Assembly (NCBI GenBank): GCA_029255645.1
Contig: JANLJE010000067.1
Span: forward strand, 59,055 to 123,054
DNA length: 64,000 nt
Source: Comamonadaceae bacterium
Lineage (GTDB): Bacteria; Pseudomonadota; Gammaproteobacteria; Burkholderiales; Rhodocyclaceae
Direction of reading: 5' to 3'
Shown here piece after piece: positions 39,732 through 50,400 of this stretch (positions within the stretch are counted from its first letter, which is position 1; the number at the start of each line of letters is the position of its first letter). The notes below the pieces were generated by a model. It worked only from the letters and a program-made list of their open reading frames with translations, ran no database searches and was not told the origin of the DNA. A program made the position numbers and the translations under genes.

Positions 39732-42083
39732 ATGCCCCTTGGCGTTGAGCCTTTCGGCATGCCAGAGGCAAGGCGTCTGCTCATCACCGGCCTGGTCCAG
39801 GGGGTAGGGTTTCGCCCCGCCGTCTGGCGCCTGGCCCGGCAGCTCGAACTGAGCGGCTGGGTCAGGAATGGTCCGGCCGGAGTGGAAATCCAGCTCCAGG
39901 GCCAGGCCGGGCCACTGGACGAATTCGTCCGGCGCCTGCCGCTCGAAGCCCCGACCCTGGCTCGCATCGACAGCCTGGAGCCCCGGGACAGCGCGCCGGA
40001 AAGCTGTGACGGCTTCAGCATCCAGGAAAGCCGCGCCGGCGGCCCGGTCGCTACCGCCATCGGCCCGGACCTGGCAGTCTGCCCCGACTGCCTCGCCGAA
40101 CTGTTCGACCCGGCCAGCCGCCGCTACCGCTACCCGCTGCTGGCCTGCACCCGCTGCGGCCCGCGCTACACGGTGACCCGGCGCCTGCCCTATGAGCGGG
40201 CCGGCACCAGCCTCGCCCCCTTTCCCCTCTGCCCGGCCTGCGCCAGCGAATACACCCGGCCGGACGACCGGCGCTTCCACGCCGAAGCCACCGCCTGCCC
40301 CGCATGCGGCCCCGGCCACCGCCTGCTCGCTGCCGACGGCCAGCCCTTGCCCGGCGACCCGGTAGCCGGGGCCCTGGCCCTGCTGCGCCAGGGCGGCATC
40401 CTGGCGATCAAGGGGCTGGGCGGCTTTCATCTGGCCTGCGACGCCAGGAATCCCGATGCCATCGCCCGCCTGCGCGCACGTAAAAACCGGGAGGCCAAGC
40501 CCTTCGCCCTGCTGGCCGCCAACCGGGCCTCCCTGGCCGGCTGGGTGGACTGCAGCGAGGCCGCCGCCCGGCAGCTGCAATCCCCGGCCCGTCCCATCGT
40601 CCTGCTGCCCACCCTGGCCGAACCGGAGACCCTGTTCCCCGGCCTGGCGCCCGGCCTCGCCCACCTGGGCGTGATGTTCCCCGCCACGCCCCTGCACTGG
40701 CTGCTGTTCCACGAAGCCGCCGGCCGGCCGGGCGGCACGGCCTGGACCGGGACCGCCCAGGCGCTGCTCCTGGTGATGACCAGCGCCAACCCGGGCGGCG
40801 AACCCCTGGTCAGCGACAATCAGGAAGCCCGGGAACGGCTGGCCGGCATCGCCGATGCCTGCTGGCTGCACGACCGGGACATCGTCGTGCGTTGCGACGA
40901 CAGCCTGATCGCCGCGCACGGCCCCTTCATCCGCCGGGCCCGGGGTTTCACGCCGGAAGCCATTGCCCTGAGCCACGACGGCCCGGACGTGCTGGCCTTG
41001 GGTGCTTACCTGAAAAACGCCATCTGCCTGACCCGGGGCCGGGCCGCTTTTCTCTCCCAGCACATCGGCAGCCTGGACAACGCCGCCACCCTGGGCTTTC
41101 TCGAAGAAACCGTGGCCCACCTGCTCGCCACCCTGACGGTGCAACCCGCCGCCATTGCCCACGACCTGCACCCGGACCTGCCCTCCACCCGCCTGGCGCT
41201 GGAACTGGCCGAGCGCTTCCAGGTGCCCGCCCACGGCATCGCCCACCACCACGCCCACATCGCCGCCGTCTGTGCGGAACACGGCGTGCAAACCCCGCTG
41301 CTCGGCCTGGCCCTGGACGGGGTCGGCCTGGGGCCGGACGGCGGCCTCTGGGGCGGTGAGCTGCTGTGCCTGGAGGGCGCCCATTGTCGCCGCCTCGGCC
41401 ACCTCAAGCCCCTGCCCCTGCCCGGCGGCGACAAGGCCGCCCGGGAACCCTGGCGCATGGCCGTGGCCGCCCTGCACAGTGCCGGCGCCGCCAACCGGGT
41501 GCCGGCCTGGCTGGCAGGGCGCTACCCCGGCCGCGAGCCGGGCCCCCTGCTCACCATGCTGGCCAAGGGCCTCAACTGTCCCCTCACCTCCAGCCTGGGC
41601 CGCCTGTTCGATGCCGCCGCCGCCCTGCTGGGCCTGCGCCAGGTCAATCAATACGAAGCCCAGGCCGCCATGGAACTGGAGGCCCTGGCCTGGCGCCACG
41701 GGCCCGCAACCGCCCTGGCTGGAGGCTATGAGCTGAACGGCGGCATCCTGGACTTTCGCCCCCTGCTGCTGAACCTGAGCACAGAAGATCAGCCCGGTCG
41801 TGGTGCCGCCCGCTTCCACGCCACCCTGGCCGCCGGCTTGGCCGCCTGGACCCGGGCCGCGGCCCGCCGGGAGCATCTCGACACCGTCGCCCTGGGCGGC
41901 GGCTGCCTGCAAAATGCCCTGCTCGCCCAACAACTCGGCGAACAGCTGACCCGGTCCGGCCTGCAGGTCCTGCTACCCCGCCGGGCGCCCCCCGGCGACG
42001 GCGGGCTGGCCCTGGGCCAGGCCTGGATCGCCAGACAACGGCGCCCAACCCCACCCAACACGGAGACACCCCCATGTGCCTAG
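39732..42083 (+). CDS. hypF: Carbamoyltransferase HypF
   Basis: HypF makes the thiocarboxamide on HypE that becomes the CN ligands of [NiFe] hydrogenase. The domain order is complete: acylphosphatase ([20 protein letters not shown]), two Cys4 zinc fingers ([37 protein letters not shown]), a YrdC domain ([16 protein letters not shown]), and a Kae1-like domain ([34 protein letters not shown]). It has 783 residues. ATG 39759 is an alternative start. It overlaps hypC by 10 bp. Confidence 0.97.
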   Translation: MPLGVEPFGMPEARRLLITGLVQGVGFRPAVWRLARQLELSGWVRNGPAGVEIQLQGQAGPLDEFVRRLPLEAPTLARIDSLEPRDSAPESCDGFSIQESRAGGPVATAIGPDLAVCPDCLAELFDPASRRYRYPLLACTRCGPRYTVTRRLPYERAGTSLAPFPLCPACASEYTRPDDRRFHAEATACPACGPGHRLLAADGQPLPGDPVAGALALLRQGGILAIKGLGGFHLACDARNPDAIARLRARKNREAKPFALLAANRASLAGWVDCSEAAARQLQSPARPIVLLPTLAEPETLFPGLAPGLAHLGVMFPATPLHWLLFHEAAGRPGGTAWTGTAQALLLVMTSANPGGEPLVSDNQEARERLAGIADACWLHDRDIVVRCDDSLIAAHGPFIRRARGFTPEAIALSHDGPDVLALGAYLKNAICLTRGRAAFLSQHIGSLDNAATLGFLEETVAHLLATLTVQPAAIAHDLHPDLPSTRLALELAERFQVPAHGIAHHHAHIAAVCAEHGVQTPLLGLALDGVGLGPDGGLWGGELLCLEGAHCRRLGHLKPLPLPGGDKAAREPWRMAVAALHSAGAANRVPAWLAGRYPGREPGPLLTMLAKGLNCPLTSSLGRLFDAAAALLGLRQVNQYEAQAAMELEALAWRHGPATALAGGYELNGGILDFRPLLLNLSTEDQPGRGAARFHATLAAGLAAWTRAAARREHLDTVALGGGCLQNALLAQQLGEQLTRSGLQVLLPRRAPPGDGGLALGQAWIARQRRPTPPNTETPPCA

Positions 42084-42298
42084 CCATACCAGCCCGCGTG
42101 GTCGAACTCAAGGATGCCGATACGGCCGTCGTCGACCTCTCCGGCGTCCGAAAGGAAATTTCCCTCGCCCTGGTGCAGGACGTGGTCGTCGGCGACTATG
42201 TGATCGTGCACGTCGGCTACGCCCTCAACAAACTGGACCCGGACGAGGCGGAGAAGACCCTGGCCCTGTTCGCCGAACTGGCCGCCAGCACCGGGTGA
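42074..42298 (+). CDS. hypC: Hydrogenase assembly chaperone HypC
   Basis: HypC carries the Fe(CN)2CO unit with HypD to the hydrogenase large subunit. It starts [12 protein letters not shown] with the essential Cys2. [20 protein letters not shown] is the family C-terminus. It has 74 residues. It starts within the end of hypF. Confidence 0.97.
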   Translation: MCLAIPARVVELKDADTAVVDLSGVRKEISLALVQDVVVGDYVIVHVGYALNKLDPDEAEKTLALFAELAASTG

Positions 42299-42390
42299 AA
42301 AACCGCCGGGCAGTAAAAAACCCATACCCCTCGCAAAGGCGCGAGGGCATGCCGGGATGCGGCGCCAAGACCCGCCCCGTTGTGCTTTTC

Positions 42391-42454
42391 TTGGCACCTT
42401 GGCACCTTGGCACCTTGGCACCTTTGCATCTTTGCACCTTTGCCCCTTTGCACC
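42391..42454. repeat. 8-bp tandem repeat, 8 units, between hypC and hypD
   Basis: TTGGCACC occurs four times (42391-42422), followed by TTTGCATC, TTTGCACC, TTTGCCCC and TTTGCACC (42423-42454). It ends 20 bp before the hypD start, so it lies in the hypD leader. A small hairpin CCCTCGC/GCGAGGG is at 42328-42347 upstream. Confidence 0.93.
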
Positions 42455-42473
42455 TTCACGCTGAAACGCTTTC

Positions 42474-43667
42474 ATGAAATACATCGACGAATTCCGCGAC
42501 GGGGAACTGGCCCGCAACCTCGCCCGACACATCGCCGCCGCGGCCGACCCGGCGCGGCCATACCGCTTCATGGAATTCTGCGGCGGCCATACCCACGCCA
42601 TTGCCCGCTACGGGCTGAAGGATCTGCTGCCGCCCAATGTGCGCCTGATCCACGGCCCCGGCTGCCCGGTCTGCGTGCTGCCCATCGGCCGGGTGGACCA
42701 GGCCATCCGCATGGCGCTGGAATACGAGGTGACCCTGTGCACCTACGGCGACTGCCTGCGGGTGCCGGCATCGAATGGCCTCTCGCTTTTGAAGGCCAGG
42801 GCCCGGGGCGCCGACGTGCGCATGGTCTATTCCACCCAGGATGCCCTCGCCCTGGCGCAACGGCATCCGGAGCGGCAGGTGGTGTTCTTTGCCATCGGCT
42901 TCGAGACCACCACGCCGCCCACGGCGGTGGCCATCGCCCAGGCGCAAGCCCTGGGGCTCGGCAATTTCTCGGTACTCTGCTGCCATGTGCTCACCCCGGC
43001 GGCGATCATCGGCATTCTCGGCGCCGCGCAAATCCCGGAAACCGCTAGCGCGCAAGCGGGAGCGAAAGCCGATCCCCAAGGCGGCATCGCCCTGGACGGC
43101 ATGGTCGGCCCCGCCCATGTATCGACCGTGATCGGCAGCGCCCCCTACGAGTTCGTGCCAGAGCGCTACGGCAAGCCGGTGGTGATCGCCGGCTTCGAGC
43201 CCCTCGACATGCTGCAGGCCATCCTGATGCTGGTGCGCCAGGTCAATGACGGCCGGGCCGAGGTGGAAAACGAATTCACCCGGGCCGTGACCCGCCAGGG
43301 CAACCCGAAGGCCCAGGCTTTGGTGGCGCGGATCTTCACGCTCCGGCCCGAATTCGAATGGCGCGGCCTGGGCACCCTGCCCGCGAGCGCCTTGATGCTT
43401 TCCCCCGCCTACGCCGGCTTCGATGCGGAACTGCGCTTTCCCCTGCCCTACACCCCGGTTCCCGACCACAAGGCCTGCGAGTGCGGCGCCATCCTGCGCG
43501 GCGTCAAGGAACCGCGGGACTGCAAGGTGTTTGGCAGCGTGTGCACCCCGGACAACCCCCTCGGCTCCTGCATGGTGTCCTCCGAAGGCGCCTGCGCCGC
43601 CCATTACACCTATGGCCGTTACCAGGATCTGGGCGGCATGAGTCACCCGGAGGCCCACCGGCCATGA
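42474..43667 (+). CDS. hypD: Hydrogenase Fe-ligand scaffold protein HypD
   Basis: HypD is an iron-sulfur protein on which the Fe(CN)2CO group is built. Motifs are FMEFCGGHTHAIARYGL, IHGPGCPVCVLP (Fe-site cysteines) and the C-terminal Fe-S Cys set CECGAILRG, CKVFGSVCTP and GSCMVSSEGACAA. It has 397 residues. It is the last hyp gene before the cellulose locus; hypE lies 15 kb further. Confidence 0.97.
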   Translation: MKYIDEFRDGELARNLARHIAAAADPARPYRFMEFCGGHTHAIARYGLKDLLPPNVRLIHGPGCPVCVLPIGRVDQAIRMALEYEVTLCTYGDCLRVPASNGLSLLKARARGADVRMVYSTQDALALAQRHPERQVVFFAIGFETTTPPTAVAIAQAQALGLGNFSVLCCHVLTPAAIIGILGAAQIPETASAQAGAKADPQGGIALDGMVGPAHVSTVIGSAPYEFVPERYGKPVVIAGFEPLDMLQAILMLVRQVNDGRAEVENEFTRAVTRQGNPKAQALVARIFTLRPEFEWRGLGTLPASALMLSPAYAGFDAELRFPLPYTPVPDHKACECGAILRGVKEPRDCKVFGSVCTPDNPLGSCMVSSEGACAAHYTYGRYQDLGGMSHPEAHRP

Positions 43668-43830
43668 GCCTGCCATGAGCCTGCCGGGCCGGGTCTGGGA
43701 CGCCCCAAAGCCACAAGGGCGCTCGAACCTTTGCCCTCACCTGAAATTGAGAGTGTTTGTGCGTGACCCGCGACAAGGGGCGCCATGAGAATCGCCTCCC
43801 ATTGCCAGCCATATTCCGCCAGAGCCCCCC

Positions 43831-46098
43831 GTGAGCCCTTACCTTTTCCGCAGCCTGCTTTGCCTTCAGCTCCTCGCCTTGCACACGGCGAACCTGAATG
43901 CAGCCCCCGAACCTGATGAGGCTGACGTTCCTCCCCTCACTCAGGACAGCCGCCCCGCGCTGGCCCGACAGCAGCACCTCAGCTTCAAGGATCTGGGGCC
44001 CCATCAGGCCGTGGAACTGCGCGGCATCGACGGCAATGCCAGTCTGCCGGTCAACATCCGGCTCGATGAAGTGGTGACCGGGGCCCGGCTGAAGCTGCAT
44101 TACACCCTCTCCCCGGCCCTGCTGCCCCACCTCTCCCATCTCAAGGTCTACCTCAACGACGAGGCCCAGGCCGTGATCGCGGTGCCCAAGGAAAAACTGG
44201 GCAGCAAGCAAACCGTGGAGCTGCCCCTGGACCCGCGCTTTTTCACCGACTACAACCGCCTGCGCCTGCAACTCATCGGCCACTACACGGAAGACTGCGA
44301 ATTTCCCTTTCACAGCAGCCTGTGGGCCAACATCGGCAGCGATTCCAGCCTGGACCTGAGCCTGCAGCCCCTGGAACTGCAGAACGATCTTGCCATCCTG
44401 CCGGCGCCCTTCTTCGATGAGCGGGACGACCGCCCGCTGCAACTGCCCTTTGTCTTTGCCCCCGGCCCTGACATGGAAACCCTGCGCGCCGCCGCCAGCC
44501 TGGCCTCCTGGTTCGGCACCCTGGCCGCTTACCGGGGCAACCACTTCCCGGTCCATCTGGACCGCCTGCCCGAGGGCCACGCGGTGGTGCTGGCCACGCC
44601 GGGCAAGGTTCCGGCTGGCCTCCAGCTGGGCGAGATCACGGGCCCGGGCATTGCCATCATCGACCACCCCCGGACCCAGGGCGCCAAGCTGCTGCTGATC
44701 CTGGGCCGCGACGGAGCCGAACTGAAGCTGGCCGCCGATGCCCTGGCCCTGGGTCAAGCCGCCCTGTCCGGCAGCCGGGTCCAGGTCCAGAAGCTGGACT
44801 ACCCGAGCCGCCGCATCGCCTACGATGCCCCCCTGTGGCTACCCGTCGGCCGCCCGGTACGCTTTGGCGAACTGGTGCGTTTTCCCAGCGAACTGGAGAC
44901 CAAGGGACAGCAACTGGGCACCCTGCGCATCAACGCCCGCCTGCCTCCCGACCTGTTCACCTGGCAGAGCAAGGGCATCCCCATCGACCTCCGCTACCGC
45001 TACACCCCGCTGCGCAACAGCCCGGACGCCCACCTGAGCGTCAGCATCAACGAGCAGTTCATCCAGGCGATTGCCCTGCCCGGCAGCGGCAAATCAGGCA
45101 GCGCCGACCGGCTCGTGCTGCCCCTGCTGGAAGATGAAGACACCCAGGCCCAGAGCACTCTGCGCATTCCCGCCTTCCAGGTGGGCAGCAACAACCAGCT
45201 GCAGTTCCGCTTCCAGCTGCCCCCGAGCGACACGGGCAAGTGCCAGACCAGCCTGCTCACCGACCTGCAGGCGGCCATCGACCCCGACTCGACTCTGGAC
45301 CTGAGCCACTTCCACCATTACGCCGCCCTGCCCAACCTGGCCCTGTTCGCCAACAGCGGCTTTCCCTTCACCAAGTACGCCGACCTGGCAGAAACCACCG
45401 TGGTGCTGCCCGACGCCCCCCGGGCCGAGGAAATCCAGCTGATGCTCACCACCCTGGGCAAGCTCGCAGCCCACACCGGCAGCCCGGGCCTGCGCCTGAG
45501 CCTGCTGCCCGCCAGCCGGCTAAAAGAAGCAGCAAACAGCGACCTGCTGATCATCCATGGCGGCGAGCAGAACGCCCTGCTGCAGACCTGGGGCCTGGAC
45601 ATGCCCGCCCTGCTGCAGCAGGGCAAGCGCAGCTTCGCCCCCCTGACCCAGGTCCAGAACGCCCTGTATGACTGGTTCGGCTGGCAGGAAAACCGGCCCC
45701 TGCCCGTGACCGGCCACGCCATCCTCTCCGGCGATGGCGCCCTGGCCAGCATCACCGGGCTGGAATCCCCCCTCGAGGCCGGCCGCAGCATCGTCATGCT
45801 CAACGCCACCCAGCCCGAGGCCCTGAGCCTGATCGGCGTCGCCCTCAATGACAGCGCCCGGGTGGACCGCATTCGCGGCGACCTGGCCTTCATGCGCGGC
45901 GAGCAGGTAGAAAGCTTCCGGGTGCAGGAACCCTACTACGTCGGCCAGCTCCCCTGGTGGAGCTGGCTCTGGTTCCACCTGCACCGGCACCCGCTGCTGC
46001 TCGCCCTGGCCGGCATCAGCCTGGGCCTGCTCCTGACCCTGATGGCCTTCGCCACCCTGAAACGCATCACCCAGCGCCGCCTTGGACACCATGGTTAA
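43831..46098 (+). CDS. bcsB: Cellulose synthase regulatory subunit BcsB
   Basis: BcsB is the periplasmic partner of BcsA, guiding cellulose across the periplasm. An N-terminal signal region (LFRSLLCLQLLALHTANLNA) is followed by two carbohydrate-binding/flavodoxin-like repeats (LKVYLNDEAQAVIAVPKEKL, then LRYRYTPLRNSPDAHLSVSI). A single C-terminal membrane anchor (HRHPLLLALAGISLGLLLTL) precedes a basic tail. It has 755 residues. It starts with GTG. bcsZ starts inside its end. Its partner bcsA lies on the opposite strand 7 kb away. Confidence 0.93.
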   Translation: MSPYLFRSLLCLQLLALHTANLNAAPEPDEADVPPLTQDSRPALARQQHLSFKDLGPHQAVELRGIDGNASLPVNIRLDEVVTGARLKLHYTLSPALLPHLSHLKVYLNDEAQAVIAVPKEKLGSKQTVELPLDPRFFTDYNRLRLQLIGHYTEDCEFPFHSSLWANIGSDSSLDLSLQPLELQNDLAILPAPFFDERDDRPLQLPFVFAPGPDMETLRAAASLASWFGTLAAYRGNHFPVHLDRLPEGHAVVLATPGKVPAGLQLGEITGPGIAIIDHPRTQGAKLLLILGRDGAELKLAADALALGQAALSGSRVQVQKLDYPSRRIAYDAPLWLPVGRPVRFGELVRFPSELETKGQQLGTLRINARLPPDLFTWQSKGIPIDLRYRYTPLRNSPDAHLSVSINEQFIQAIALPGSGKSGSADRLVLPLLEDEDTQAQSTLRIPAFQVGSNNQLQFRFQLPPSDTGKCQTSLLTDLQAAIDPDSTLDLSHFHHYAALPNLALFANSGFPFTKYADLAETTVVLPDAPRAEEIQLMLTTLGKLAAHTGSPGLRLSLLPASRLKEAANSDLLIIHGGEQNALLQTWGLDMPALLQQGKRSFAPLTQVQNALYDWFGWQENRPLPVTGHAILSGDGALASITGLESPLEAGRSIVMLNATQPEALSLIGVALNDSARVDRIRGDLAFMRGEQVESFRVQEPYYVGQLPWWSWLWFHLHRHPLLLALAGISLGLLLTLMAFATLKRITQRRLGHHG

Positions 46099-47425
46099 GA
46101 AAACGCTGAATCAATCCAAACCGTTCGGGCCGAGCCTCTCGAAGCGCTTGGTTTTGCAAGGCAAACCCTTCGACCCACGCAAGGCGGACGAAATAAGCTG
46201 GCGCTTTCCCGGATTTCCGCTGCAATTTCCACTGCCGCGGCCCGCTGGCCGTCGCCGGTTCCTGCAGCAGTTGGGCGCCCTGGCCTGCCTCACCGCGCTG
46301 AACCCTGCCCTTGCCACCCCGGCCGGCAAGGGCAGGGCCACACCGCAGGCCGCTCCCTGCGCCTGGCCCGGATGGCAGGCCTTCAAGCAGCAGTTCATCA
46401 GCGCGGGCGGCCGGGTGGTGGACCCGAGCTCAGCACGCCAGCCAACCTACTCCGAAGGCCAGGCCTACGCCCTGTTCTTCGCCCTGGTAGCCGGCGACCG
46501 CCCCGCCTTCGACCTGATCCTCAAATGGACCGAGAACAACCTGGCGGACGGCGACCTCACCACCCGCCTGCCGGCCTGGCTGTGGGGCAAACGGGACGAT
46601 GGCAGCTGGGGCGTGATCGACAACAACCCCGCCTCGGATGCCGACCTGTGGATCGCCTATGCCTTGGGCGAGGCGGGCCGCCTGTGGCAGCAACGGCGCT
46701 ACCTCGCCCTCTCCTCCTTGATCGCCGCCCGGGTGCTGCGCGAAGAAACGGCGGACATCCCGGGCCTGGGCCTCACGCTGCTGCCCGGCCCGCAAGGCTT
46801 TCACCCGTCGCCCCAGCGCTGGCGCCTCAACCCGAGCTACCTGCCCCTGCAACTCCTGGCCTGGTTTGCCTCCCGCAGCGAGGCCCCGGCCTGGCAGGCC
46901 CTGCAGAAAAGTTCGCTTCGCATGATTCTCGAATCCAGCCCGAAAGGTTTCACCCCCGACTGGATCATCTTTGAAGCCGGCAAAGGCTTCCTGCCCGACA
47001 AAGACGGCCCGGACAAGGCCGATGGCGGCTACAACGCCATCCGCGTCTACCTCTGGGCCGGCACCCTGGCCCCCGACGCCCCCGGCCGCCAGCAACTGCT
47101 CGACCAGCTGGCCCCGATGGCCGACTATGTAGCCCGCCACGGCTACCCGCCCGAACGCATCGACAGCCGCACCGGCCAGGGCAACAAGGCCGGCCCCCCG
47201 GGCTTTTCCGCCGCCCTGCTGCCCTTCCTCCAGGCAAGCAACGCCCGGCAGCCCCTGCAAGAGCAACAACAGCGCCTGGAAGCCCAGCCCCCGCGCCCCG
47301 ACGCCTACTACGAACAAGCCCTGACCCTGTTCGCCCTGGGCTGGATGCAGGGACGCTACCGCAACGATCGCGATGGCAGCCTGCTCCTGCCAAGCGCCTC
47401 CAGAGGCAAGGGCAGATGCGACTGA
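46091..47425 (+). CDS. bcsZ: Endo-1,4-beta-glucanase BcsZ (GH8) with unusual N-terminal extension
   Basis: BcsZ is a periplasmic cellulase needed for efficient cellulose export. The GH8 catalytic region has SEGQAYALFFALVAGDR (general acid Glu), ADLWIAYALGEAGRLW, and GYNAIRVYLWAGTLA. A signal peptide with a Tat-like GRRRFLQQLGALACL lies about residues 53-75, so it is preceded by about 50 odd residues encoded by a REP-like repeat (46118-46175). The only upstream start is ATG 46091, overlapping the bcsB stop. Translation from it would put a long hydrophilic leader before the signal; the true start may be internal. Confidence 0.9.
   Translation: MVKKTLNQSKPFGPSLSKRLVLQGKPFDPRKADEISWRFPGFPLQFPLPRPAGRRRFLQQLGALACLTALNPALATPAGKGRATPQAAPCAWPGWQAFKQQFISAGGRVVDPSSARQPTYSEGQAYALFFALVAGDRPAFDLILKWTENNLADGDLTTRLPAWLWGKRDDGSWGVIDNNPASDADLWIAYALGEAGRLWQQRRYLALSSLIAARVLREETADIPGLGLTLLPGPQGFHPSPQRWRLNPSYLPLQLLAWFASRSEAPAWQALQKSSLRMILESSPKGFTPDWIIFEAGKGFLPDKDGPDKADGGYNAIRVYLWAGTLAPDAPGRQQLLDQLAPMADYVARHGYPPERIDSRTGQGNKAGPPGFSAALLPFLQASNARQPLQEQQQRLEAQPPRPDAYYEQALTLFALGWMQGRYRNDRDGSLLLPSASRGKGRCD
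46118..46180. repeat. REP-like palindromic element inside the bcsZ 5' end
   Basis: CCGTTCGGGCCGAGCCTCTC followed by GAAGCGCTTG, and further on AACCCTTCGACCC, resembles the dispersed CCGTTCG...CTTCGAC repeats of betaproteobacterial intergenic regions. Internal complementarity includes GGTTT/AAACC and TCGAAG/CTTCGA. Confidence 0.6.
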
Positions 47426-50400
47426 AGCTGCGCGACCCCGCGCTGACGCTGGTCATCGGACTCGCCCTGGGCCTGCCCGCCAGCCTGGCCTGGGGCGCCC
47501 CCACCGCCCAAGGAGCCGACACCCTGCTCCAGGCCGCCCGCATGTGGGACGGCAAGCAGCGCGGCGACCTGGCCCGGCAGATGCTCGAAAAATACCTGCT
47601 GGCCCGGCCCGACTCGGCAGAGGCCCTGCTCATGCTGGGCGAGCTGGAACTGCGCTCCGGCCAGCCGGCCCGGGCCGAAGCCCTGCTGCAGCGGCTGCGG
47701 CAACACCATCCCCAGGCCCGGGAAACCCGCGACCTGGCCCTGCTGCTGCGCCTCCAGACCCGGGACGGGGAAGCCCTGGCCCAGATGCGCCTGCTGGCCC
47801 GGGCCGGCCAGTACGAAGCCGCCCTGGCCGAACTGCGCCGCCTCCTCCCGGACGGCCCGCCCCCCGGCGACCTGGCCCTGGAGTACTACCGGATTCTGGC
47901 CCAGACCCCGAAAGGCGAGGCCGAAGCCCGCCAGGGGCTCGAAGGCCTGCGCCAGCGCTACCCCGGGGACATCCGCTACGAACTGGCCCTGACCCAAGTC
48001 ATGGGCAACACCGCGGTGGACCGCCTCCGGGCCCTGCAGACCTACGCCCGCCTGGCCCGCCAGGGCGACGCACCGCGCCAGCAACTGCTCGATGCCTGGC
48101 GCAGCCTGCTCTACCGCCTGCCCGAAGATGGCAGCGCCATTCCTCACCTGCAGGCCTACCTGGCCTTCGCCCCCGAAGAAAGCGCCATGGCCGGGCGGCT
48201 GCGCAACGCCCAGCTCGCCCATGCCGCCCACCTGCGCCAGCTCGCCGACCCGGCCTACCAGGCCCGGCTGCGGGCCCTGAAGGAACTGGACCGGGACGAG
48301 GCCGACCTGGAGCAGGCCGAAGCCGACCTGCGCCTGGCCCTGGCCCGGCGCCCCCAGGACCCGGAAGTGCTGGGCGGCCTGGGGCTGGTACAGCTGCGCC
48401 GGGGCCAGCACGCAGCCGCCCGGGAATGGTTCCAGAAAGCAGCCCGCCAGGACCCGGAAAGTCAACGCTGGGTGCAACTGGCCGCCACGGCGCGCTTCTG
48501 GGGCCTGCTGCGCCAGGCCGAAGATCAGCTCGAAGCCCGCCAGCTGCCCGCAGCGGAAGCCTCGGTGCGGGCCGCCCTGGCCCTCGACCCCCGGAACCCG
48601 GAAGCCCGCGCCACCCTGGCCGCCGTGCAGTTCGAAGCCGGCCAGACCGAGGCCGCAGAACAGGGTTATCGCCAGATCCTGGCAGACCACCCGACCCAGT
48701 CCAGCGCCGTGCGCGGCCTCACCCGCCTGCTGGTGCGCGCCCACCGCCAGCCCGAAGCCCTGGCCCTGCTGGCACGGCAACGGACCCTGCTCCCAGCCGG
48801 CGCACAGAAACGCTACGCCGACCTCGAAGCCGGCCTGCTGCGCGACGAAGCCGACGCCCACCTCGCCGCCCGCCGCCCCAGCCGCGCCCTGGAAAGCCTG
48901 GAACACGCCCTGCTGCTCGCGCCCAGCGACCCCTGGGTACGCTACGACCTGGCCCGGCTCTACAGCCGCCTGCACCTGCCCCAGCTCGGCCGGCGCCTGA
49001 TGCAAGCCGCCGCGGAGCAGGCACCGGACGGCCTGCCCTCGACCTATCCCCTGGCCTATGCCCAGGCCCTTTACCTGCACGGCGAAGACGACCCGGAAGC
49101 CGCCCTGGCCGCCCTCGCCCGCATCCCCCTTGAGGCCCGCACCCCGGCCATGCAGGACCTGGAGCAAAGGGCCCGCCTCGACCACTACCTGGCCCAGGTC
49201 AGCCGCCTCGACGCCCGGGGCGAAACCGGGGAAGCCCTGCGCCTGATGCAGATCGCCGAGCGCCAGTCCTGGCAGAACCCGGCCAATGTGCACCGGGTCG
49301 CCCACGCCTGGGTCAACCTGGGCCAGACCGCGCAGGCCCAGGCCCTGATGCAGGAACTGCTGCGCCAGCAGCCCGGCAACCCGGCGCACCTGCTGGACCA
49401 GGCCACCATCCTCAACCGCTGCGCGGCAGACACGGAACTGGCCGCCCTGCTGCCCCGGCTGCAGGAACGGGGCGACTGGAACGCCGCCCAGGTCGAGCGC
49501 CTGCTCGACCTGGAAACCGATCTGCTCGCCCGCCAGATCGACCAGGCCCTGCAAGCCGGCCGCCCGGCGCGGGCCCAGGCCCATGCCGAAGCACCGCTCA
49601 CGACCCGGGGCAATCCCCTGCAATTACAGAAGGCCCGGGCCCGGCTACTGCTGGAAGCCCGGGACTACCCGGCCGCCCTGCCCCTGCTGCAAGCCCTGCA
49701 CCGCGAGTTTCCCGGCGACACGGCCCTGGGCCTCGACCTGGCCCGGGCCCAGGCCGAAAGCGGCGACGCCCCGGCCGCCCACGCCACCCTGGAGACCCTG
49801 CAAAGCCAGCTCGGCCCCGACTCACTCGATTTACAACTGGCGCTGGTGCGCCAGCTGATCCGCATGAACCGCCTGGATGAGGCCCGGGCCCGTTGCGCAG
49901 AACTGCGCGACCAGCATCCCGACCATGCCGAGGTGCTGCTCGCCTCGGGTCGGGTGGAACGGGCCGCGCGCCGCTACGAAGCCGCCCTGGCCTACTTCCA
50001 GAAGGCCCGCCAGGCCGAAAGCAATCCCGTCAGCCCCCCTCCCCAGGGCCAGATCGCCTTGCTCGAAGAACGGCTGCGGGGCCAGCCCGGGCCACCGCCC
50101 CTGCGCCTGGCCTACGACCTGAAGGCCGAGCGCGTCTCCCGTACCGACCTTGCCCCCGGGCTGTTCAATCCCGCGACCACCGCGGCAAACGATCCTCCCG
50201 GCAGCGTTGCCGCCGCCCGCCTCGCCCTGGAACTGCAGCGCCCGCCCCTGGCCGGCCCCGCCAGCCCGCCGCTGCTGCTGGCCCGGCACGATGACAGCGA
50301 CGCCGCCGCCCCGCGCCTGCCCTCGATCGCCGCCGCGGAAATCCGGGGCATCGAAGCCCGCCGCCAGACCCGGGTGGAACTCGGCTACGACCAGTACCGC

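Noticed and set aside
38652..41933. 1093-residue open frame on the minus strand opposite hypB and hypF
   Set aside because: It is a high-GC antisense shadow: Gly/Gln/Ala-rich, no domains, no start context, and exactly opposite two complete hyp genes.
43668..43830. Attachment site for a bcs island next to hypD
   Set aside because: Only a short 11-bp direct duplication (CATGAGCCTGC) is seen; no integrase, tRNA or matching copy near hypE.
47356..49623. 755-residue minus frame opposite bcsC
   Set aside because: Antisense to the TPR region; low-complexity Gly/Gln composition without motifs.
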